Assembly (NCBI GenBank): GCA_019113825.1
Contig: DXGR01000048.1
Span: 1 to 48,448, forward strand
From: Candidatus Stackebrandtia excrementipullorum
Lineage (GTDB): Bacteria > Actinomycetota > Actinomycetes > Mycobacteriales > Micromonosporaceae
Direction: 5' to 3'
Length of the DNA: 48,448 nt
The translations under genes were made by a program, and so were the position numbers. Shown here in pieces: positions 7,941 to 16,161 of this stretch. Within the stretch, counting starts at the first letter, position 1. Each line of letters starts with the position of its first letter. The notes under the pieces were generated by a model that saw nothing but the letters and a program-made list of their open reading frames with translations, had not been told where the DNA came from and did no database searches.

Positions 7941-9145
7941 TGCGTGCGCTTTTCACCCAACGTGGATTCCCGGCGCTGTTCGCCGGAACGGCCAGCGCGA
8001 CGGTCGGGGACTGGCTCATGCTGCTGGTCCTGGCCATCTGGGTCAAAGACCTCACCGGGTTGGACGGTGCCGCCGGTCTCGTCATGTTCTGTCTTGGCAC
8101 CCCCATGCTCGTCGCGCCGTTGTTCGCCGTCGTCGTCGATCGTTTCCCACACCGTCCGTTTCTGGTGGTGGCCAACGTTCTCAACGCGATGTTTCTGCTT
8201 CCGCTGCTTTTCGTAGACGACGCCGCCGACGTGTGGTTGGTCTATCTGACGGCGTTTCTGCTCGGCATCGGCTCGACCGTGGACGGCCCGGCCTTGAACG
8301 GACTGCGCAAGAAGCTGCTTCCCGAGCGATTCCTGGTCGACGCCAACGGATTGAGTCAAACCGTTCGCCAGGGCATGAGGCTTGGCGGACCGCTGGCGGG
8401 CGCCGGACTGTATCTGGTCGGCGGTGGCACCGTGGTCGCGATCACGGCCATGGGGTTCCTCCTGTTGGCGGCAGCCCTGATCGGTTGTGTCCGACTGGCC
8501 GAGGAACGGCCCACTCCCACACACAACGGCACCCGAAACGAACTTGTCGCCGGATTTGCCTTCGTACGGCGAACCGCGAGCCTGCGCCGAGCCGTCGTCG
8601 GTCTCATGATTGCGGGAGTATCGCTGGGCGCGATCGAATCGGTCGCCTTCGCCATAACCGACACGGGTCTCGGTCGGGGGCCGGAGTTCGTGTCCGTCAT
8701 CGTGTCCTTCATGGGCATCGGTGGCCTTGTCGGCGGCCTGTCCGCCGCGCCGCTGGTGAGACGCGTCGGTGAGCTGGCCACGTGCGCCGGGGGCCTCGTT
8801 GCCATCGCCCTGAGCCTGGCGGTCTGGACGATACCGTCGACCGTGACCGTTCTCGCGGTTGCTCCGCTGCTGGGATTCGCGTTGCCGCTGGTGATGGTGG
8901 CGGCCAACACGCTGGCGCAACGCGAATCGCCGAACGATGTCATCGGGCGTGTGTCGTCCGCCGTGGACCAGTCTTTTGCGGTTCCTCAGGTGTTTTCGAT
9001 CGCGATGGGGGCCGGGCTCGTGACCGTTGTCGACTATCGACTCGTCCTGGTGGGGATGGCGCTGATCATGATGACCGGCGGATGGTATCTCTACAACGGA
9101 CGTGTGTATTCCGCGCCGGACAGAACGATTGAGAAGGCGGCGTGA
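7940..9145 (+). CDS. MFS transporter, probable drug or small-molecule exporter
   Basis: This is a 401-residue major facilitator protein with about 12 hydrophobic segments. The N-terminus (FPALFAGTASATVGDWLMLL) and the DRFPHRPFLV loop between helices 2 and 3 resemble the EntS/MFS_3 group of exporters. The start codon overlaps the stop of the upstream regulator, so the two are co-transcribed and probably co-translated. The substrate cannot be read from the sequence. Confidence 0.9.
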   Translation: MRALFTQRGFPALFAGTASATVGDWLMLLVLAIWVKDLTGLDGAAGLVMFCLGTPMLVAPLFAVVVDRFPHRPFLVVANVLNAMFLLPLLFVDDAADVWLVYLTAFLLGIGSTVDGPALNGLRKKLLPERFLVDANGLSQTVRQGMRLGGPLAGAGLYLVGGGTVVAITAMGFLLLAAALIGCVRLAEERPTPTHNGTRNELVAGFAFVRRTASLRRAVVGLMIAGVSLGAIESVAFAITDTGLGRGPEFVSVIVSFMGIGGLVGGLSAAPLVRRVGELATCAGGLVAIALSLAVWTIPSTVTVLAVAPLLGFALPLVMVAANTLAQRESPNDVIGRVSSAVDQSFAVPQVFSIAMGAGLVTVVDYRLVLVGMALIMMTGGWYLYNGRVYSAPDRTIEKAA

Positions 9146-9620
9146 GGTCCGATCGCGTGCACGTGACGGCGGGCTCCCTGGCGGTGTGTTCGCGTTCGAG
9201 TCGGGTGAGGCCGTATCGGCGGGTTTGGAGACGACGGACGGCCGTCGTCGATACGTCGATCGGTCGGTTCACCGTTGTGTGACATCGCCTGTGGCGTCGG
9301 CCTTCCCGTCGGGCTCCGGCATCGCCTTCCCTCGTGACCTGCGGTTGTTCGATGGTCCCGGGTTGCGGGCACGTCGACGCTTCGTGGGATGGGTTTCCGT
9401 ATTGTCCGACGGGAAGACGATCGGCCCGGCGGAGGACCCGGCCCGTCCGATGTCGGGATTCGACTGGGTGGTCGGCTGTCGAGTGGTGTCAGCTGATCGG
9501 CTGCGCACGAACGCCGTCGCAGGTGTCTCGAGCCGGGAGCAGGTCCATGAAAAGTCCGCAATTTACCGATTTCTGCGGCCGTTTTGTCTCTAATATCGGC
9601 TTCATTCGGGTATCCGCCTA
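9146..9620 (+). other. Intergenic region without a supported gene
   Basis: Open frames exist here in several phases but they overlap each other, show no ribosome binding site and match no family I recognise. I see no clear terminator for the MFS gene. Confidence 0.5.
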
Positions 9621-9648
9621 TTGAAACGTTTCGATGCTCCTCTATCGT
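9621..9648 (+). promoter_or_regulatory. Promoter with a palindrome over the -35 box
   Basis: TTGAAA (9621-9626) and TATCGT (9643-9648) are 16 nt apart. The 10-bp palindrome GAAACGTTTC (9623-9632) covers most of the -35. Transcription near 9655 would give a leader of about 32 nt with GGAGGG ahead of the GTG at 9687. Confidence 0.55.
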
Positions 9649-9686
9649 GGTGCAATGTGTTGTCTCCGCACCTTTTGGAGGGCCTT

Positions 9687-10871
9687 GTGAAACCCAGAGG
9701 AAAAATGTTCAAGCGGTTGCGTGTCGCGATCGTCGCCGCGGCGGTCGTCGCGTCCGGGGTGGTCGTCTCCAACTTCGCCTATGCCGAAGACGTCTCGCCG
9801 AACGCCGCATCCGATCTTCGTCTACAGCTGGGCGAAACCGACCCCGACCTCTTGGCCGGCCTGCGTGACGAACTCGGCACCGTCACGGTGTCCGATGTGG
9901 TTGAGTCGGCCAACCGGACAGCCCGCTCATGTAGTGCCCCGGTCAGTCACCGAGCCGCCTCGTTCTGCTGGGACAGCGGCGACAGTGGGGTGCAGTACTG
10001 GATGCCGCAGGGCATCACATCAACATCGGATGCCGATGCGAGCGGTACGGTCGAAGGGCATGAGGCCCTGGTGACCAGTTGGTACGACACCGGAAGTTCG
10101 GGTATCAACCGCGGTGTGAGGCTCAGCTTCGTGGACATGAGTAATACCTCCACCCCGGCTTACCGTCATATCCTGTTGGTCGAGCCGTACCGCAATGGCT
10201 CCCAAGTGGACTTCAAGGCGGTCAACGCCCACGCCGGTGGCATCGTCTGGTACGGCGACAAGCTGTACGTGACCAACACCTACGCAGGTGTAAGAGTGTT
10301 CGACATGGACGACCTGATGCAGGTCGCCACGGGCGACAGCAACGCGATCGGACGCCAGGCCGACGGCGGATACATGGCCCACAACTACCGTTACATCCTG
10401 CCTCAGGCAGGCCATTACACGCCGAGTACCACCGGGGGCGAGCCTCGGGTGCGTTACTCGCAGATGTCTTTGGATCGGACCACCAGCCCCGACAGCCTGC
10501 TCGTATCGGAGTACGACTCCAATGGTGACGGAACCCGCATGGTCAGGTGGGATCTGGATGAAAGCAGCAACCTCATCGCCGAGGACTCCGACGGTTACGC
10601 CAAGGCCGATTGGAGTTATACGGTCTCGATCCGATCCATGCAGGGCGCGGTATCCGTTGACGGTGTGTTCTATCTCAACCGCAGCAACGGTTCTTCCACC
10701 AAAGGCGATGTCATGACATGGGTTCCCGGTCAGCTCGCCGACATCCACACCGGCGCCGTCCCCATAGGCCCCGAAGACCTGTCCTACTGGGGACAGAAGG
10801 GGCAGTTGTGGGGGTCGACGGAGTACGCGGGCAAGCGTTACGTGTTCGCCAGCCGCTTGTCCTCCTGGTAA
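9687..10871 (+). CDS. Secreted protein of unknown function, possible beta-propeller
   Basis: About 394 residues with a Sec signal peptide: basic KMFKRLR, a hydrophobic stretch, and a likely cleavage site after NFAYA. The mature part has repeated segments rich in aromatic residues and turns (GGIVWYGDKLYVTNTYAGVR, YSYTV-like and LWGSTEYAGKRYVF), which suggests a beta-propeller; that fold is inference. Two cysteines lie near the mature N-terminus (CSAPVSHR, FCWDSGDSG) and could form a disulphide. GTG 9687 has GGAGGG 4 nt upstream; ATG 9705 has AGAGG 4 nt upstream and is equally possible. Catalytic residues are not recognised. Confidence 0.8.
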   Translation: MKPRGKMFKRLRVAIVAAAVVASGVVVSNFAYAEDVSPNAASDLRLQLGETDPDLLAGLRDELGTVTVSDVVESANRTARSCSAPVSHRAASFCWDSGDSGVQYWMPQGITSTSDADASGTVEGHEALVTSWYDTGSSGINRGVRLSFVDMSNTSTPAYRHILLVEPYRNGSQVDFKAVNAHAGGIVWYGDKLYVTNTYAGVRVFDMDDLMQVATGDSNAIGRQADGGYMAHNYRYILPQAGHYTPSTTGGEPRVRYSQMSLDRTTSPDSLLVSEYDSNGDGTRMVRWDLDESSNLIAEDSDGYAKADWSYTVSIRSMQGAVSVDGVFYLNRSNGSSTKGDVMTWVPGQLADIHTGAVPIGPEDLSYWGQKGQLWGSTEYAGKRYVFASRLSSW

Positions 10872-10886
10872 ATCACAATCGATGTG

Positions 10887-10915
10887 CGGCCGGGCGTCCC
10901 AGGCGCCCGGCCGCC
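10887..10915 (+). terminator. GC-rich terminator hairpin
   Basis: GCGGCCGGGCG (10887-10897) pairs perfectly with CGCCCGGCCGC (10905-10915) around a 7-nt loop, starting 15 nt after the secreted-protein stop. There is no real T-run after it. Confidence 0.65.
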
Positions 10916-11091
10916 TTCGTCGGTGTGGTCGAGGCATTTTCGGAAGGTTGGAGATCGGGCACACGGGAAGTGATCCGGTGTGGACCGAATGGGCGGCGAG
11001 TGGGGTGCCGTCGTGACGGTCGCTGCCGAGGAGGGCCTGTAGGGGCCCGTATTTGTTAAGTTCGCGACCGGTTTCGACCGGAAAGGCTTAA

Positions 11092-11120
11092 CTGAAATTT
11101 CACATCGATCGATGTATTGT
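11092..11120 (+). promoter_or_regulatory. Candidate promoter with a central 12-bp palindrome
   Basis: CTGAAA (11092-11097) and TATTGT (11115-11120) are 17 nt apart. Between them lies the perfect palindrome CATCGATCGATG (11103-11114), a possible repressor site. It would transcribe the amidase gene with a leader of about 70 nt. Confidence 0.4.
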
Positions 11121-11195
11121 GCGGTGCGCACATGCCCAAGGCGCTTCGTGTGTGAGATGCCCCTCATGTCGCGCTCGACCCCAAGGAGCCCGCTC

Positions 11196-12278
11196 ATGCC
11201 CTCCACCGATTACTCCCTGTCCCGCCGAAACCTGATTCGAGGCACGGTCGTGGCCGGGGCCGCAGCCGGTACGACGATGCTGGTCGGTATCGGTCAGGCC
11301 GAAGCCGACGTGACCGAACCGTCAATCCACAGTGCTTCGGAGTGGGGTGCGCGCCCGCCGTCGTCGCCCTCCCAGATCATGAATACCCGGCCGAAGTACA
11401 TCGTGGTCCACCACACGGCCAGCTCCAACAACGTCGGCAATACTCAGGCCGACGCCTTCTCCATCGCCCGTGCCATCCAGGGATGGCACATGGACGAAAA
11501 CCAGTGGAACGACTCCGGTCAGCAGTTCACCATCAGCCGTGGCGGTTACGTCCTCGAAGGACGCCAGGGCAGCCTCGAGCGCATCCGCAACGGATCGAGC
11601 TTCGTGCGCGGTATCCACGCGGGTAGCCCCGCAAACGCCGAGTCCATCGGCATCGAAAACGAGGGAACCTACACGTCGGTGCAGCCGACCGAGGCCCTGT
11701 ACGACAGTCTCGTCGAGTTCTGCGCCTACATTTGCACCCAGTACGGAATCGCCGCCTCCCAGATTTTCGGTCACCGGGACTTCATGGCCACTCAATGCCC
11801 CGGAGACCAGCTCTACGCCCGGCTCCCACAGCTGCGTGCCGACGTCGCGGCGCTGCTCGGTGAGGACCCGCCCTCGGCGGAATGGCCGTCCGTTGAACGC
11901 GGCCACGCCGGAGAGCGTCCGCGCAGCATCCAATACCTGTTGAACGAACACGACATCGACACGATCGTCGACGGCGACTTCGGCCCGGCGACCGACGCCA
12001 ACGTCCGTCGGTTCCAGGAGGCCAACGGTCTGGTCGTCGACGGTGTCGTCGGACCGAAGACGTGGCCCGAGCTGATCGTCGACGTCTCACAGGGCGCCAA
12101 CGGGGACGCTGTCTCGGCGGTCCAACGGCAGTTGAACCACACCCACGGCATCACGACGGTCGTCGACGGAGAGTTCGGTCCCGGGACCGACGGCAGTGTG
12201 CGGACCTTCCAGCGGGGCAGGTCCCTGGTGGTGGACGGTCTTGTCGGGCCGATCACCTGGAAGAACCTGGTGGGCTGA
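11196..12278 (+). CDS. Tat-exported N-acetylmuramoyl-L-alanine amidase with two PG-binding domains
   Basis: This 360-residue cell-wall hydrolase starts with a Tat signal (SLSRRNLIRG, then a hydrophobic segment, cleavage probably after the EAEA/ADV region). An amidase_2/PGRP domain follows, with zinc ligands visible in VVHHTASS, FGHRDF and TQCPGDQ. Two PG_binding_1 repeats close the protein; each has the FGP-T-D..VR.FQ...L.VDG.VGP.TW pattern (about residues 235-300 and 305-360). It should cleave the lactyl-L-Ala bond of peptidoglycan outside the cell. AAGGAG at 11183-11188 is 7 nt before ATG 11196; upstream in-frame starts lack such a site and would displace the Tat motif. Confidence 0.93.
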   Translation: MPSTDYSLSRRNLIRGTVVAGAAAGTTMLVGIGQAEADVTEPSIHSASEWGARPPSSPSQIMNTRPKYIVVHHTASSNNVGNTQADAFSIARAIQGWHMDENQWNDSGQQFTISRGGYVLEGRQGSLERIRNGSSFVRGIHAGSPANAESIGIENEGTYTSVQPTEALYDSLVEFCAYICTQYGIAASQIFGHRDFMATQCPGDQLYARLPQLRADVAALLGEDPPSAEWPSVERGHAGERPRSIQYLLNEHDIDTIVDGDFGPATDANVRRFQEANGLVVDGVVGPKTWPELIVDVSQGANGDAVSAVQRQLNHTHGITTVVDGEFGPGTDGSVRTFQRGRSLVVDGLVGPITWKNLVG

Positions 12279-12345
12279 AACCTGCGGACCTCGACTCGGG
12301 CGTACACGCCGTCGACATCCGGCACGTTGAGGTAACGGTGAAAGT

Positions 12346-12383
12346 CAACGAGCCTGTGACCGATCTAGGTCACAGGCTCGTTG
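12346..12383 (+). terminator. Strong terminator hairpin after the amidase
   Basis: A 16-bp perfect stem (12346-12361 with 12368-12383) closes a 6-nt loop, GATCTA, and is followed by GTTTCGG. It is symmetric enough to be used from either strand. Confidence 0.75.
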
Positions 12384-12516
12384 GTTTCGGTGGCGGAGCC
12401 GTCACTCCCGGAGCGGGGGCTTTGTGTGCCGGTTCGACGCCGTGGACACGTATGTCGGAGTCCCGGACAGGCTCGGCCGGTGGCCGACGCCGAGAAGTGG
12501 ATATCGACGGTTTTGA

Positions 12517-12522
12517 TAATGT
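12517..12522 (+). promoter_or_regulatory. -10 box TAATGT before the GNAT gene
   Basis: TAATGT ends 6 nt before ATG 12529. It may be read as GATAAT ending 8 nt before. Either way a leaderless or nearly leaderless transcript is predicted. Confidence 0.4.
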
Positions 12523-12528
12523 CGCGGG

Positions 12529-13017
12529 ATGCCCGATTCCACCGTGGTGCGCCGCGCGAGAACCGACGACGTCACCGCGGTGGCAAAGATCTGGTACGAA
12601 GGCTGGCGCGACGGACATCTCGGCAACGTCGACGAGGAACTGGTTCGTGTTCGCACCCCTGAGTCGTTCCATGAGCGGGCCGCCGCCCGAGTCGACGACA
12701 CCCTCGTGATCACCGTCGGCGAAAAGGTCGCCGGTTTCGTCATGGTCGTCGCCGACGAAGTCGAACAGGTTTATGTGGGTCGGCCCCACCGCGGCACCGA
12801 CGTGTCGCCGCGGCTGCTCTCCGCAGCGGAAGCACAAGTCGGAAAGTCCGGACACGACATCGCCTGGCTCGCGGTCGTGCCCGGAAACGAACGTGCACGA
12901 CGCTTCTACCGGCGATGCGGTTGGACGGACAAGGGCCCGTTCGACTACACGGCTCAGGTCGGCACGGGAACGACGGTGATACCGGCGCATCGCTACACCA
13001 AGGTCCTCAACGGTTAG
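12529..13017 (+). CDS. GNAT-family N-acetyltransferase
   Basis: This 162-residue protein has the GNAT fold signatures: an N-terminal VVRRARTDDVTAVAKIW strand-helix, a central GFVMVVADEVEQVYV beta pair and the C-terminal LAVVPGNERARRFYRRCGW, which contributes to acetyl-CoA binding. The acetyl acceptor is unknown. It is convergent with the mycoredoxin gene. Confidence 0.88.
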   Translation: MPDSTVVRRARTDDVTAVAKIWYEGWRDGHLGNVDEELVRVRTPESFHERAAARVDDTLVITVGEKVAGFVMVVADEVEQVYVGRPHRGTDVSPRLLSAAEAQVGKSGHDIAWLAVVPGNERARRFYRRCGWTDKGPFDYTAQVGTGTTVIPAHRYTKVLNG

Positions 13018-13051
13018 GCCGCCGTGGTGAACCGATGCGCCGCAAGCAACA

Positions 13052-13288
13052 TCAGGCCGTGGCCAGCTTCTGCTTGACCTGGACGATCGTCGGGTTGGTC
13101 AACGCGGACCCATCGGGGAACTTCACGGTCGGCACGGTCTGGTTCCCGCCGTTGACGCTCATCACGAACTCGGCCGAGTCCGGATTTTTTTCGATGTCGA
13201 CGACTTCGTACTCGATGCCCTCGCGATCCATCTGACTCTGGAGCCGGCGGCAGTATCCGCACCACGGTGTCGAATACATCGTGATCAT
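13052..13288 (-). CDS. mrx1: Mycoredoxin-like glutaredoxin
   Basis: This 78-residue glutaredoxin-fold protein has the redox motif CGYC (Cys10 and Cys13, in STPWCGYCRRL) and the cis-proline/GSH-site equivalent TVPTVKFPDG. CGYC with this context is typical of mycoredoxin-1, which reduces mycothiol mixed disulphides in actinobacteria. It lies divergently from uvrD2, as in mycobacteria, where mrx1, nudC and uvrD2 are neighbours. AGAGG precedes the ATG. Confidence 0.92.
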   Translation of the reverse strand: MITMYSTPWCGYCRRLQSQMDREGIEYEVVDIEKNPDSAEFVMSVNGGNQTVPTVKFPDGSALTNPTIVQVKQKLATA

Positions 13289-13423
13289 GAGGGGATCCTC
13301 TCAAATGAAGTGGAACGGTCATCAACGTTAACAGCGGCCACGACGGGAAGATTCCGCCTCCGGTCGGCGATGACGTCGAGTGCGGGGGAAACGTGTCGCA
13401 GGGCGATGAGAGCATGAACCACC

Positions 13424-15556
13424 ATGACGTCCGAAGCCTTGCGCACGATCCTGGCCGGCCTGGACGAGGAGCAGGCCGCCGCGGTGTCGGCCGACGCCGG
13501 ACCGGTATGCATCCTTGCCGGCGCCGGTACCGGAAAAACCCGCGCCGTCACCCACCGCATCGCCTACCGCGTGCGGCGCGGAGACCTCCGTGGCCAGCAC
13601 GTCATGGCCGTCACCTTCACCTCCCGCGCCGCCGGAGAACTACGCGACCGCCTGCGCGGTCTGGGAGTGACGGGTGTCAACGCCCGTACTTTCCACGCCG
13701 CGGCACTGCGACAGCTGAGATTTTTCGCGCCGCGTCTGTACCGGGGAGACCTCCCGGAGCTGCTGGACACGACGTGGAAGTTCGTCAGTATCGCAGCGGC
13801 ACGGGCGGGACTGCGCCGGATGGACAAGACCAAGAACCGAGATCTCGCCGCCGAACTCGATTGGGCGCAGGCGATGCGGATCAGTCCGGACGAATACCCG
13901 GCTGCGGTTGCCAAGATCGACCGGATACCGCCGATGGACACCGCCGACGTCGCCAAGGCCTATGCCGCCTACATCGAGGCGAAGGAACGAGCCGGTGTCA
14001 TGGACTTCGCCGACCTCCTGGGACGCACGGCGGCGGCATTGGAGGAGCACCCCGACGTCGCCGACCAGATTCGTGCCCAGTACCGACTCTTCGTCGTGGA
14101 CGAGTACCAGGACGTCAACCCGCTGCAGCAACGACTTCTCGACGCCTGGCTGGGAGACCGGGACGACCTGACCGTCGTCGGTGACGCGAGTCAGACGATT
14201 TACTCGTTCAACGGCGCCACGTCGAATTACCTCATCGGGTTCACGCGCCGTTTCCCCGACGCCCGGGTGGTGCGTCTGGTGCGCGACTATCGCTCCACGC
14301 CGCAGGTGGTGTCCCTGGCCAACGGGGTCATCGGCCAGGCGCGTAGCGCAGAGGCGGCGTTGCGGTTGGAGCTGGTGGGGCAACGTCCGCCCGGGCCGGA
14401 GCCGCGTTTTGATACCTATCCCGACGAGATCGCCGAGGCCAACGCCGTGGCGGACCGTTGCGCGACCTTGTTGGCCCAAGGAATGCCGGCCAGGGAGATC
14501 GCGGTCCTGTATCGCACCAACGCTCAGTCGGAGGCGTACGAGACGGCCATGGCCGAGGCGGGTATAGCCACGGTGGTGTCGGGAGCCGAACGGTTTTTCC
14601 AACGGGCCGAGGTACGCGCCGCGATCGTCGCGATGCGCCAGGCGATTCACACCGACACCGGTACCGAGCCACTGGCCTCCACGGTTGTCACCGCGTTGGA
14701 GGCGGTCGGTTGGCGACCGCACGACCTTCCCGAGGGCAGCGCCGCCCGAGAACGGCATGAGGCGGTTGCCGCATTGGTGCGGTTGGCTCACGAACACGAG
14801 GACTCAAGTCTCGAGGAATTCGTGGCCGAGCTCGGACGGCGGGCCGCCGCACAACATGCACCGACGATCGAGGGCGTTACTCTGGCCTCGCTTCACTCGG
14901 CCAAAGGCCTGGAGTGGGACGCGGTATTTCTGGTGGGGTTGGCCGAGGGGACTCTGCCCACCAGTCGAGCACGTACCGATGCGCGACTGGAGGAGGAGCG
15001 ACGCCTGTTGTACGTCGGAATCACCCGCGCCAAGACGCGTCTTTTCCTCTCGTACGCGTTGACCCGTTCGGGGTCGGGGCGTAACCGGGAGGCAACGTCC
15101 TTCCTGGTCGGGCACGGGTTCGGCGCGCCGGTGACGTCCGAAGGGAAACCGAAGCCGAAGTCGAAACGCCGGTCGGCCGGCCCGGTCCTGTGTAGGCAGT
15201 GCGGTACGTCGTTGACCGACGGGCGATCACGCAAACTGGGCCGGTGCGAGGACTGCCCGTCAACGATGGACGAGGGCCTGTTCGAACGGCTGAGGCAGTG
15301 GCGCAAGGAGACGGCCGCGGCAGCCGGCGTCCCGGCCTACGTCGTATTTACCGACGTCACACTGATCGCGATAGCCGAGCAGGTTCCACAAAACGTCTCC
15401 GAGCTCGTGGCGATCCCGGGGATCGGGAAGCGTAAACTGGAGACTTACGGCACGGACGTGTTGGCGATAGTGGCGGGCGAAGAAGTCGAAACGCCTGCGA
15501 ACAGGGATTTATCGTCTATTCGGTTGCACAATGTTCATACGAACGGTCGATATTAA
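13424..15556 (+). CDS. uvrD2: UvrD2, ATP-dependent DNA helicase with tetracysteine and HRDC domains
   Basis: This 710-residue superfamily I 3'-5' helicase has Walker A GAGTGKT (residues about 32-38), the DEXX box VVDEYQDVNP, motif III GDASQTIYSFNGA and motif V-VI segments (TLASLHSAKGLEWDAVFLVG, LLYVGITRAKTRL). The C-terminus carries a tetracysteine motif (CRQCGTSLTD, then CEDC) and an HRDC domain near residues 640-700 (LIAIAEQVPQNVSELVAIPG). This architecture defines the mycobacterial UvrD2 type. It acts in DNA repair or replication. Its last codons are AT-richer than the rest, running into the whiB7 promoter region. Confidence 0.95.
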   Translation: MTSEALRTILAGLDEEQAAAVSADAGPVCILAGAGTGKTRAVTHRIAYRVRRGDLRGQHVMAVTFTSRAAGELRDRLRGLGVTGVNARTFHAAALRQLRFFAPRLYRGDLPELLDTTWKFVSIAAARAGLRRMDKTKNRDLAAELDWAQAMRISPDEYPAAVAKIDRIPPMDTADVAKAYAAYIEAKERAGVMDFADLLGRTAAALEEHPDVADQIRAQYRLFVVDEYQDVNPLQQRLLDAWLGDRDDLTVVGDASQTIYSFNGATSNYLIGFTRRFPDARVVRLVRDYRSTPQVVSLANGVIGQARSAEAALRLELVGQRPPGPEPRFDTYPDEIAEANAVADRCATLLAQGMPAREIAVLYRTNAQSEAYETAMAEAGIATVVSGAERFFQRAEVRAAIVAMRQAIHTDTGTEPLASTVVTALEAVGWRPHDLPEGSAARERHEAVAALVRLAHEHEDSSLEEFVAELGRRAAAQHAPTIEGVTLASLHSAKGLEWDAVFLVGLAEGTLPTSRARTDARLEEERRLLYVGITRAKTRLFLSYALTRSGSGRNREATSFLVGHGFGAPVTSEGKPKPKSKRRSAGPVLCRQCGTSLTDGRSRKLGRCEDCPSTMDEGLFERLRQWRKETAAAAGVPAYVVFTDVTLIAIAEQVPQNVSELVAIPGIGKRKLETYGTDVLAIVAGEEVETPANRDLSSIRLHNVHTNGRY

Positions 15557-15586
15557 GAAAAAGTTCCAAACTCGCCGTTAATTCGG

Positions 15587-15616
15587 TTGCGGATGCTTCA
15601 GGCGTCGACATAGCCT
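15587..15616 (+). promoter_or_regulatory. Candidate whiB7 promoter
   Basis: TTGCGG (15587-15592) and TAGCCT (15611-15616) are 18 nt apart. An AT-rich patch, GTTAATT, lies just upstream of the -35. WhiB7 autoregulates through AT-rich DNA next to the -35 element via its AT-hook, so the placement fits. Transcription near 15623 leaves about 540 nt before whiB7. Confidence 0.55.
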
Positions 15617-15672
15617 GACTATCGCCGTCACGATGACATCGATGACGAGAGACCTTTAAGGAGGTGGCCACA

Positions 15673-16005
15673 GTGGTTATAGCAACAGTTGAGACGAAAC
15701 AGCGCGGATTCGTGCTGCCTCAGTGCTCTCCGGAACACATGGGTATCGGACTGTTTGAAGACACCCGGGTCATCTCCGTGGTGAACCCGTTGCTCTCGTC
15801 TAATTCTGCAGTTCAGGGGAGCAGTGTGTCCGCTGCCGGCTACCAGACCGATGGCGCCCGTCAGGGCGGCCTCGCTGGTGTTGCTCGTGGACACAAGTGC
15901 ACCGAGGTTACCGCCGTTGGCGCTGCCAAGCGTCGTTCCGATATGCCGTCGGGCGATCTGGCAGCCATCGTGGGCGGGATTCCGCCTCGAGGGAGACCGG
16001 TATAA
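15673..16005 (+). CDS. Upstream ORF in the whiB7 leader (110 residues, unknown)
   Basis: The frame starts at GTG 15673 with a strong AAGGAGG (15658-15664) 8 nt upstream, so it is very likely translated. It encodes 110 residues that I do not recognise, rich in Gly, Ala, Ser and Val, with no membrane segment. Its third codon positions are less GC-rich than those of its neighbours (for example ATA, GCA, GTT, TCT, AAT). Its stop lies within a hairpin just ahead of the whiB7 leader terminator. The position matches the uORF that senses translation inhibition in known whiB7/wblC leaders, although those are usually much shorter. It may act mainly in cis. Confidence 0.6.
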   Translation: MVIATVETKQRGFVLPQCSPEHMGIGLFEDTRVISVVNPLLSSNSAVQGSSVSAAGYQTDGARQGGLAGVARGHKCTEVTAVGAAKRRSDMPSGDLAAIVGGIPPRGRPV

Positions 16006-16037
16006 GGGCATATGCCCACCGGCTCGACTTCGAGGCC
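15997..16037 (+). promoter_or_regulatory. Candidate pause and anti-terminator hairpins in the whiB7 leader
   Basis: CCGGT (15997-16001) can pair with ACCGG (16018-16022) around an inner stem made by the palindrome GGGCATATGCCC (16006-16017). The uORF stop codon lies in the bulge. Next, GCTCGA/TCGAGGC (about 16022-16036) can fold into a short stem that uses the same GGCC (16034-16037) needed by the terminator. The two folds are mutually exclusive. Pairing was done by eye. Confidence 0.45.
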
Positions 16038-16070
16038 GCGAACCCGACCACCGGGATCGCGGCCTTTTTT
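16034..16070 (+). terminator. Intrinsic terminator (attenuator) in the whiB7 leader
   Basis: GGCCGCGA (16034-16041) pairs with TCGCGGCC (16057-16064), with an inner CCCG/CGGG stem, and is followed directly by TTTTTT (16065-16070). It ends 91 nt before the whiB7 start, where it would stop transcription unless the leader refolds. Confidence 0.88.
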
Positions 16071-16161
16071 ATGTGCTCATGACGACCGATCACCCGACAC
16101 GACCAGCCCGACGCGGTGCCGCCGCGTCGGTGAAACAGGAATCGAAAGAGAGGAGTCCGAG

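Noticed and set aside
9091-9593. Frames of 156 to 163 residues on both strands between the MFS and secreted-protein genes
   Set aside because: No ribosome binding sites, mutual overlap, overlap with the MFS 3' end and no family features.
11041-11195. c-di-AMP (ydaO) riboswitch upstream of the amidase
   Set aside because: Such riboswitches control some actinobacterial cell-wall hydrolases, but the conserved core was not found here.
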